NCBI GenBank assembly: GCA_019415425.1
Contig: DXZF01000104.1
Location: 1 to 5,374, forward strand
Origin: Bacillota bacterium
Lineage (GTDB): Bacteria > Bacillota > Clostridia > Christensenellales > QAND01
DNA length: 5,374 bases
Direction of reading: 5' to 3'
Position 1 is the first letter of the stretch. Each line of letters opens with the position of its first letter. Under the pieces are notes generated by a model that saw only the letters and a program-made list of their open reading frames with translations, searched no databases and was not told where the DNA came from. Positions 1 to 4,429 of the stretch are shown here, piece by piece. Both the position numbers and the translations under genes were made by a program.

Positions 1-140
1 GGCGTGTGGAAGGCGTGGTTCAATTCGCTCGTTTTGCGCATGGCTTCCTCTGCCAATTGGTGCATCCACTTATGTGCGTCGGTATCGCTGGCAACCGGCT
101 TTCCCCGCCTGAGATCGGCCAAGAATCGCTCCATTTCCAT
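1..140 (-). CDS. Sugar O-acetyltransferase (maltose/galactoside acetyltransferase family), N-terminal part only
   Basis: Only the first 46 codons are in the window; the gene continues beyond the left edge. The fragment reads MEMERFLADLRRGKPV, then an HKWMHQLAEEA segment, and ends ELNHAFHT followed by CC (a proline codon whatever the third base). This matches the N-terminal helical Mac region that precedes the left-handed beta-helix in clostridial sugar O-acetyltransferases, where a 'GKPV ... LN-x-(A/S)-(Y/F)-HTPEE' pattern is typical. Family members transfer acetyl from acetyl-CoA to a hydroxyl of a sugar in the cytoplasm. The catalytic hexapeptide repeats are off-window, so activity cannot be judged. 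The ATG at 140 is chosen because AGGAGG (154-149) lies 8 nt upstream; a second in-frame ATG at 134 is less well placed. It follows the dehydrogenase by 43 bp, so the two are probably co-transcribed. The family call rests on recognising the motif order. Confidence 0.77.
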   Translation of the reverse strand, partial: MEMERFLADLRRGKPVASDTDAHKWMHQLAEEAMRKTSELNHAFHT

Positions 141-142
141 AT

Positions 143-170
143 ATACCACCTCCTGACATACCACCTCCTG
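143..170 (-). promoter_or_regulatory. Duplicated ribosome binding site upstream of the acetyltransferase
   Basis: A 13-bp sequence occurs twice in tandem with a 15-bp period (143-155 and 158-170 on the plus strand, ATACCACCTCCTG). On the minus strand each copy carries CAGGAGGTGGTAT. The inner AGGAGG sits 8 nt before the ATG at 140 and is the functional site. The outer AGGAGG (169-164) is 23 nt away from that start, too far to serve it, but it is followed after 4 nt by an out-of-frame ATG at 159 that opens a 28-codon reading frame overlapping the gene start. Confidence 0.8.
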
Positions 171-183
171 TGCCGCTGACCGC

Positions 184-1365
184 TTAACGGTAGGCCTTTT
201 CAAATATGCCGGCACAATCCTGATCCGTCATCTCACAGGGGTTTGCTTCAAACAGACCGCCCATTGTCTGGCGGGCATTGCGGGCCAACGTCATGCATTC
301 ACTCTTTGCAATGCCATAATCGCTCATTTTTAAATCCGCCACGCCACAGGCCTTTTGCAGATGAACGAGCGCCGTGACAAAATCTTCGGGCTTGTCGGCC
401 TGCGGGATTCCCATAACACGGGCCATTTTGATGAATTGGGCATCGCAAGCATGGCGCTCAATGAAGAATTCCGCAAAGGCTTTGGAAATCATGATCAGAC
501 CGGCGCCATGGGGAAGTGACGGATGGTAAGCGCTCATCGCGTGCTCCATGCTGTGCTGTGCAGTGGTGGAGGTGAGCTGCATGGTCATTCCCGCCAGCGT
601 ACTGCCGTAGGCAACGTGTTCTCTCGCTTCCAAATCGGTGCCCATCGCAACGGCGCGGGGGAGATAAGTGGCAATGTGTTCAATGGCAGACAGGGCGATC
701 GTTTCGCTCAAGACGTTTACGCCTTTGGAGATCATCACTTCGGTGTTGTGAAACAACGCATCAAAGCCCTGGTAGGCAGTGTAGGTGGGCGGTACGGTTT
801 GCATGCGCGCTGGATCCACAATGGCCAGAACAGGGGTGAGGCTTGGATCGCCAAAACCGATCTTTTCGTTGGTGTCTGGATTGGAGATGACACCCCAGCA
901 GTTGATTTCAGAGCCCGTCCCTGCGGTGAGCGCAATGGTCACAATGGGCAGGCCAGGCGCCGTTAGCGGTTTTCCCTTTCCCGTGCCACCGTGGATATAA
1001 TCCCACAGGTCTCCTTCGTTGGCAGCCATTGCAGAAATCGCAATGGCGGAATCCAACACTGCGCCGCCGCCCAGCGCTACAATGAAATCACACTGGTGTG
1101 CTTTGGCAAAGGCGGCGCCCTCCATGACCATTTCCTTGACGGGGTTTTCCATCACCTTTGCAAATTCGGCGATTTGCACGCCGGCCTGCTGCAACTGATG
1201 GAAAGTGATGTCGTAAGCGCCGCTGACCTTTGCCGACTTCCCACGGGACATCAACAGCATCGCCCTTTTGCCCGGCAAGTGCTGCCTGCCCAGTTCGTGG
1301 AGCGCTCCACTGCCAAATAGAATTCTCGTCGGATTGTTGAAATCAAAATGTATGCGCGTTTGCAA
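184..1365 (-). CDS. Iron-containing (type III) alcohol dehydrogenase
   Basis: Soluble NAD(P)-dependent oxidoreductase interconverting an alcohol and an aldehyde or ketone; the substrate cannot be read from sequence. From the TTG at 1365 it is 393 residues, the usual length for the family. The N-terminal NPTRILFGSG strand starts the dinucleotide domain, with a GGG loop at residues 99-101 and TAGTGSE at 147-153. The C-terminal helical domain holds the metal ligands: D202 and H206 in GFDALFH, H271 (QHSMEH) and H286 (LPHG), plus the conserved H275. The cofactor loop is unusual: GGGAVLDSAI replaces the common GGGS-x2-D-x2-K, so Ser becomes Ala and Lys becomes Ile108. The start is uncertain. TTG 1365 gives a family-like N-terminus but its AGGGAGG (1374-1368) is only 2 nt away; ATG 1401 adds 12 residues and has no ribosome binding site. 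The frame stays open to 1470. The gene is divergent from the LysR regulator and is followed after 43 bp by the acetyltransferase. The YqhD/butanol dehydrogenase branch is possible but not shown. Confidence 0.9.
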   Translation of the reverse strand: MQTRIHFDFNNPTRILFGSGALHELGRQHLPGKRAMLLMSRGKSAKVSGAYDITFHQLQQAGVQIAEFAKVMENPVKEMVMEGAAFAKAHQCDFIVALGGGAVLDSAIAISAMAANEGDLWDYIHGGTGKGKPLTAPGLPIVTIALTAGTGSEINCWGVISNPDTNEKIGFGDPSLTPVLAIVDPARMQTVPPTYTAYQGFDALFHNTEVMISKGVNVLSETIALSAIEHIATYLPRAVAMGTDLEAREHVAYGSTLAGMTMQLTSTTAQHSMEHAMSAYHPSLPHGAGLIMISKAFAEFFIERHACDAQFIKMARVMGIPQADKPEDFVTALVHLQKACGVADLKMSDYGIAKSECMTLARNARQTMGGLFEANPCEMTDQDCAGIFEKAYR

Positions 1366-1521
1366 AGCCTCCCTGTTCTTTTGTTCTCGTCTGATACACA
1401 TTTGCAGTTTGAAGAAGTCACAACACCGTGCAACGAAATGGCGCGTGTTCTGTATGGGGCGCGCAATCAAGGCGCATCCGGATACACAGGAGAGTGCATC
1501 GTGTCCATTGGGCCATTGGAT

Positions 1522-1531
1522 GTACGCGTAC
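1522..1531. repeat. Perfect 10-bp palindrome GTACGCGTAC
   Basis: A perfect palindrome in the divergent control region, preceded by two copies of CCATTGG (1505-1511 and 1513-1519) on an 8-bp period. It lies downstream of the candidate dehydrogenase promoter, inside its presumed leader. It could be a protein-binding site or chance. No known regulator motif is recognised. Confidence 0.35.
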
Positions 1532-1551
1532 CTGTTTGTTTCCTCTGCCCC

Positions 1552-1582
1552 ATAGCAAAAGAGTGGAAGAGGAAAATATCAA
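1552..1582 (-). promoter_or_regulatory. Weak candidate promoter for the dehydrogenase operon
   Basis: On the minus strand TTGATA (1582-1577) is a good -35 element and directly abuts the inverted repeat at 1584-1600. The best -10 at tolerable spacing is poor: TGCTAT (1557-1552) after 19 nt, or TTTGCT (1559-1554) after 17 nt. Poor -10 match and spacing are common at promoters that need a LysR-type activator. It would imply a leader of roughly 180 nt before the dehydrogenase start. No better sigma-70-like promoter is visible between 1366 and 1560, so this is a candidate only. Confidence 0.27.
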
Positions 1583-1583
1583 A

Positions 1584-1600
1584 TTCATATAGAGAATGAA
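1584..1600. promoter_or_regulatory. Upstream LysR-type operator half: TTCAT-N7-ATGAA
   Basis: Perfect inverted repeat of 5-bp arms with a 7-nt spacer. It has the same geometry as the LysR box at 1605-1621, and the centres (1592 and 1613) are 21 bp apart, about two helical turns, which puts them on the same face of the DNA. It abuts the -35 of the candidate dehydrogenase promoter (TTGATA, 1582-1577), the usual place for the activation site of a LysR-type protein. The symmetric positions at the N11 spacing are C and G, not the canonical T and A, so it would be the weaker, effector-dependent site. Confidence 0.55.
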
Positions 1601-1604
1601 GTTG

Positions 1605-1621
1605 CATACTTGAAGGGTATG
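1605..1621. promoter_or_regulatory. LysR box: CATAC-N7-GTATG, overlapping the regulator's own -35
   Basis: Perfect inverted repeat of 5-bp arms containing ATAC-N7-GTAT, with T1607 and A1619 giving the symmetric T-N11-A of LysR-family recognition sites. The 7-nt spacer contains most of the TTGAAG -35 element of the lysR-type gene (1610-1615), so binding would block RNA polymerase and give autorepression. The same site, together with the repeat at 1584-1600, can position the tetramer to activate the divergent dehydrogenase operon. Binding by the adjacent regulator is inferred from position and geometry. Confidence 0.65.
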
Positions 1622-1639
1622 ATAGATTGGCTGTATAAT
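1610..1639 (+). promoter_or_regulatory. Sigma-70-type promoter of the LysR-type regulator
   Basis: TTGAAG (1610-1615) and a consensus TATAAT (1634-1639) separated by 18 nt. Transcription would begin near 1645-1647, leaving a leader of only about 17 nt that starts at or inside the AAGGGGAGG ribosome binding site (1645-1653). This start point also excludes the in-frame TTG at 1639 as the translation start. Confidence 0.7.
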
Positions 1640-1662
1640 TGTCGAAGGGGAGGCGTGTTTCA

Positions 1663-2556
1663 TTGGATATTCGCGTATTACAGTATTTTTTGGCCGTTGC
1701 ACGTGAACAGAGCATTACAAAGGCCGCACAGGCCCTTCACATGACACAGCCGCCCCTGTCCAGGCAACTGAAGGAATTGGAAGAAGAGCTGGGAAAGCAA
1801 TTGCTTATCCGCACCAGCAAAAAAATTATTTTGACAGAGGACGGAATGCTTTTGCGCAAACGGGCGGAAGAATTGATCGACCTGTTTGAGAAGATGCAGG
1901 CCGAATTGAAAACGCCGGATGCAAACCTCAGCGGGGAAGTGTACATTGGAAGCGGAGAGACGCAAGCGATCTCGCTTTTGGCCAAGACTGCTGAAAGCTT
2001 ACACAAGCAGGGGCATACAATCCGCTATCGCATCTACAGTGGGGACGCCGAGCACGTGACGCAACGCCTGGATCAGGGACGGATCGATTTTGGGCTGCTC
2101 ATCGAGCCGGTCGACATTGAAAAATACAATTACATCCGGCTGCCCGTCAAAGACACGTGGGGCGTTCTGATGCGTAAAGATGCGCCGTTGGCGGACAAGG
2201 CGTCCATTTGCGCGGAAGATCTGTGGGATAAACCGCTCATTGTATCGCATCAGCTCTTCACCAGCAGTGAGCTGTCGGGTTGGTTTCGAACAGACCCCTC
2301 AAAGCTGCAGATCGTTGCGACGTACGAACTGATCTACAACGCCTCTCACTTTGTGAGCAGAGGGCTGGGCTATGCCATTTCCCTGGATCACCTGATCAAC
2401 ACGACTGGAGAGAGCGATCTATGTTTTCGCCCGCTTTTTCCGTTGCAGGAGGCGGGCCTGTGTATCGTATGGAAAAAACACCAGATGTTTTCAAGGGCAT
2501 CTGCACTGTTCGTGCGTCAACTGCAGATGGAACTGCAGCTCGATCCAATGGCATAA
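1663..2556 (+). CDS. LysR-type transcriptional regulator
   Basis: DNA-binding regulator of 297 residues, normal length for the family. An N-terminal winged helix-turn-helix (about residues 1-60) contains LQYFLAVAREQSITKAAQ and the recognition helix MTQPPLSRQLKELEEELG, followed by KQLLIRTSKKIILTEDG, the usual wing. A linker helix (about 62-85) leads to a periplasmic-binding-protein-like effector domain (about 90-290) with VYIGSGET, GRIDFGLLIEP and RGLGYAISLDHL segments. It probably acts as a tetramer that activates the divergent dehydrogenase/acetyltransferase operon and represses itself. The ligand is not predictable. TTG 1663 is chosen because AAGGGGAGG (1645-1653) ends 9 nt before it and the protein then starts LDIRVLQYF like its relatives; TTG 1639 would be in the -10 element. 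No terminator with a U-tract follows its stop directly. Confidence 0.93.
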   Translation: MDIRVLQYFLAVAREQSITKAAQALHMTQPPLSRQLKELEEELGKQLLIRTSKKIILTEDGMLLRKRAEELIDLFEKMQAELKTPDANLSGEVYIGSGETQAISLLAKTAESLHKQGHTIRYRIYSGDAEHVTQRLDQGRIDFGLLIEPVDIEKYNYIRLPVKDTWGVLMRKDAPLADKASICAEDLWDKPLIVSHQLFTSSELSGWFRTDPSKLQIVATYELIYNASHFVSRGLGYAISLDHLINTTGESDLCFRPLFPLQEAGLCIVWKKHQMFSRASALFVRQLQMELQLDPMA

Positions 2557-2570
2557 AAAGGCAGGGGCAA

Positions 2571-2603
2571 CGTTATGGGGCAAGAAAAGCCCATTTCATA
2601 ACG
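2571..2603 (+). repeat. Bulged stem-loop 15 bp after the regulator stop
   Basis: CGTTATG pairs with CATAACG and, inside it, GGGC pairs with GCCC around an A-rich 7-nt loop (AAGAAAA). A 4-nt ATTT bulge sits on the 3' side. The 11 paired positions are perfect. No T-tract follows, so it is not a canonical intrinsic terminator; it may be a 3'-end stabilising structure of the regulator mRNA or a weak or Rho-assisted stop. Confidence 0.4.
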
Positions 2604-2777
2604 ACGCAGACGTGTGAAAACCAGCAGTGGAAAGGAAAAGATAAAGGGATAAAAGCAGGAGGTGGGAGCAGTTTACCGCCGATTCCACTGCCTTGCATTT
2701 GTGTAAAGGAACGTTGTTTGACAAATGTGGATTTGGTTCCCCCAACAGGGGTCGGCAACGGTGAAGCGGTTAAAGAA

Positions 2778-2827
2778 CGCGTTTGTGATCTACATAGAGA
2801 GCTTGCCAAATGCAAGAGCCAAACGCG
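2778..2827. repeat. Nested inverted repeat in the intergenic region
   Basis: Outer arms CGCGTTTG (2778-2785) and CAAACGCG (2820-2827) are perfect over 8 bp. Inside lies a second hairpin, CTTGC (2802-2806) and GCAAG (2812-2816), with a 5-nt loop. A further nested element follows (AGCC...GGAA-AGG-TTCC...GGCT, about 2830-2856). No promoter or U-tract is attached, so an RNA gene is not established. Confidence 0.35.
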
Positions 2828-2977
2828 AAAGCCTGGAAAGGTTCCTCGCTTGGCTCTATGGAATCAATTTTGGAAGCACTGGAAGCGGTGCCCAAACCTG
2901 TAAGAATGCGAGGATTGGTTCAGTACATGGCAGTGCATAAGCGCTCTCATGCTGAATGGGTTTATTTTAACGATATC

Positions 2978-3021
2978 GAAAAGATACAGAAAGCGGAAGG
3001 CATATTCAAATGCCTTCCGCT
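2978..3021 (-). terminator. Intrinsic terminator of metK
   Basis: A perfect 12-bp stem (AGCGGAAGGCAT at 2992-3003 and its complement at 3010-3021) encloses a 6-nt loop. Read on the minus strand it begins 85 bp after the metK stop and is followed by the T-rich TTCTGTATCTTTTC, as expected for an intrinsic terminator. On the plus strand the only T-run (3041-3047) is 19 nt past the stem, so termination of the convergent regulator transcript is less likely, though the stem would still be present. Confidence 0.78.
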
Positions 3022-3106
3022 ACAAGTCAACGATATATCATTTTTTTATCGATCGTGGGTGGGGAAGAATACAACCATCAGACCTCATTCCCCCAAAGCG
3101 TGCCCC

Positions 3107-4300
3107 TCAGGCCTGGTAGCGTGCTGCGGCGGCCCGAAGTTGATCGACAAAGTCCAGTTTTTCCCACGATACGTTCAGCTCTTCGCGCCCCAGATGCCCA
3201 TAGGCGGCAAGCTGGCGATAGATGGGTTTGCGCAGATCCAACGCTTCAATAATGGCGTGTGGACGCAAATCGAATACTTCTGAGATGATTTGCGCCAAAT
3301 CCGCATCGCTGATGACGCCAGTGCCATACGTGTTGACCATGATGGAAACCGGCTGTGCCACACCAATGGCATACGAAAGCTGAATTTCGCATTTTTTTGC
3401 CAGCTTCGCAGCCACGATGTTTTTGGCCACATGGCGCGCGGCATACGCAGCGCTGCGGTCGACTTTGGTCGGATCCTTGCCCGAGAAAGCGCCGCCACCA
3501 TGGCGTGCAGCCCCGCCGTACGTGTCCACGATGATCTTGCGACCCGTCAAACCGCTATCGCCCTGCGGCCCGCCAATGACAAAGCGGCCGGTGGGATTGA
3601 TATAGATCTTGGTCTGTGCGTCCAGCCACTTTTCCGGCACGATGGGCACAATGACGTGTTGCTGTAGATCTTCACGAATCTGCTCGAGGGATACCTCCTC
3701 GCTGTGCTGTGTGGAGATGACGATGGTATCCACGCGCTGCGGCACCCCATCGATGTATTCGATGGTGACCTGCGTCTTTCCATCGGGACGCAGATAGGCA
3801 AGCGTACCATCCTTGCGCACCTTGGCCAGCTGTTTGGCCAACTTGTGCGCCAAAGAGATGGGAAGCGGCATCAGTTCCGGCGTCTCGTCACACGCATATC
3901 CAAACATCATGCCCTGATCGCCCGCACCGGTGGCGTCCTCTGCGTTCTGCGAACCGTGTTTCTGTTCCAACGCACGATCCACGCCCAAAGCGATATCCGA
4001 CGATTGCTCTCCAATGCTGGTCAGGATGCTGCAGGATTTGCCGTCAAAGCCGTATTGCGATTGATCGTACCCCACGCTGAGCACGACTTGCCGCGCAATT
4101 TTGGGGATATCCACATAACAGCTGGTGGAAATTTCCCCCATGATCAGGATCATCCCCGTGGTACAACACGTCTCACAGGCGACACGTGCATCGGGATCCT
4201 GTGCGATAATCGCGTCCAAAATGGCGTCGGAGATCTGGTCGCACATCTTGTCAGGATGGCCTTCTGTGACAGATTCCGAAGTAAAAAGCATTCGATTCAT
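3107..4300 (-). CDS. metK: S-adenosylmethionine synthetase (methionine adenosyltransferase)
   Basis: Cytoplasmic enzyme making S-adenosylmethionine from methionine and ATP, with release of phosphate and pyrophosphate; it supplies the methyl donor of the cell. It is a complete 397-residue protein, normal for bacterial MetK, with all three domains. Visible landmarks are [13 protein letters not shown] at the N-terminus (H15 and D17 near ATP and magnesium), [11 protein letters not shown] at 125-135, DGKTQVT at 173-179, [20 protein letters not shown] around 243-262, and the phosphate loop GGGAFSGKD at 268-276. All key motifs are intact. The ATG at 4300 is chosen for the family-like N-terminus; AGGAG (4316-4312) lies 11 nt upstream, a little long. 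ATG at 4291 is a less likely alternative. The gene has its own promoter, is separated from capA by 129 bp, and ends at a strong terminator, so it is probably mainly monocistronic. Confidence 0.98.
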   Translation of the reverse strand: MNRMLFTSESVTEGHPDKMCDQISDAILDAIIAQDPDARVACETCCTTGMILIMGEISTSCYVDIPKIARQVVLSVGYDQSQYGFDGKSCSILTSIGEQSSDIALGVDRALEQKHGSQNAEDATGAGDQGMMFGYACDETPELMPLPISLAHKLAKQLAKVRKDGTLAYLRPDGKTQVTIEYIDGVPQRVDTIVISTQHSEEVSLEQIREDLQQHVIVPIVPEKWLDAQTKIYINPTGRFVIGGPQGDSGLTGRKIIVDTYGGAARHGGGAFSGKDPTKVDRSAAYAARHVAKNIVAAKLAKKCEIQLSYAIGVAQPVSIMVNTYGTGVISDADLAQIISEVFDLRPHAIIEALDLRKPIYRQLAAYGHLGREELNVSWEKLDFVDQLRAAAARYQA

Positions 4301-4323
4301 ATCTCTCTACGCTCCTATTTTCA

Positions 4324-4340
4324 TCTGCCGCTGCGGCAGA
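4324..4340 (-). promoter_or_regulatory. Hairpin in the metK leader with a competing partner
   Basis: TCTGCCG (4324-4330) and CGGCAGA (4334-4340) form a perfect 7-bp stem with a 3-nt loop, 7 nt before the metK ribosome binding site in the RNA. A second copy of the arm, TGCGGCA on the plus strand at 4349-4355 (the first is 4332-4338), can pair with the same partner 4326-4331. In addition the RNA segment UUUCUCU (4344-4338) can pair with AGAGAGA (4308-4302) just before the start codon. The competing structures suggest leader-level control but no known riboswitch class is recognised. Confidence 0.4.
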
Positions 4341-4370
4341 GAAATTCATGCGGCATTACAACCGTTCTCC

Positions 4371-4379
4371 AGTATATCA
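4371..4379 (-). promoter_or_regulatory. Extended -10 promoter of metK
   Basis: On the minus strand the sequence TGATATACT places a TG dinucleotide one base before TATACT (4376-4371), an extended -10 element. No good -35 exists 16-18 nt upstream (the best window reads ATGCAA or GATGCA), which is acceptable for extended -10 promoters. Transcription would start near 4363-4365, giving a leader of about 64 nt. It lies between the capA stop and the metK start and so separates the two genes in expression. Confidence 0.6.
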
Positions 4380-4429
4380 AATTTTGTCTTGTTTTGCATC
4401 GGATTCACAGGAAGGATTGCGAATTTGGA

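Larger units (their letters stand above)
2557..2991. other. Intergenic region without a convincing gene
   Basis: Several frames stay open on both strands here, but none has both a ribosome binding site and a recognisable protein. An orphan consensus AGGAGGTG at 2657-2664 has no ATG, GTG or TTG at a usable distance. TTGACA at 2718-2723 has no -10 partner. The stretch is rich in inverted repeats: 2571-2603, 2696-2725 (CATTTGT/ACAAATG arms) and 2778-2827. It may hold the 3' end of the regulator transcript, remains of a decayed gene or a small RNA; none can be shown from the sequence alone. Confidence 0.5.

Noticed and set aside
523..966. 147-residue plus-strand reading frame opposite the dehydrogenase
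   Set aside because: It lies wholly antisense to a gene with intact family motifs, and its protein is not recognisable. It is a composition-driven shadow.
2657..2664. Consensus AGGAGGTG as a gene start signal
   Set aside because: No ATG, GTG or TTG lies 4-12 nt downstream.
2718..2746. TTGACA as a promoter
   Set aside because: The -10 position at 17-nt spacing reads CCCAAC, and nearby spacings are no better.
2573..2815. 80-residue minus-strand frame in the gap
   Set aside because: Low-complexity, proline- and serine-rich product, no ribosome binding site, and ends near the regulator's 3' end; no support as a gene.
2280..2903. 207-residue plus-strand frame overlapping the regulator's 3' half
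   Set aside because: Out of frame with a clear LysR protein for its first half, with no recognisable domain in the rest.
2557..3106. T-box, SRP RNA, tRNA or CRISPR array in the gap
   Set aside because: No T-box core, no SRP GNAR-loop signature, no cloverleaf with a TTCRA arm, and no regularly spaced repeats were found on either strand.
2810..3283. 157-residue plus-strand frame in the gap, beginning at an ATG
   Set aside because: It begins just after a stop codon with only a weak purine stretch upstream, reads through the metK terminator stem and ends antisense to metK. The protein is not recognised.
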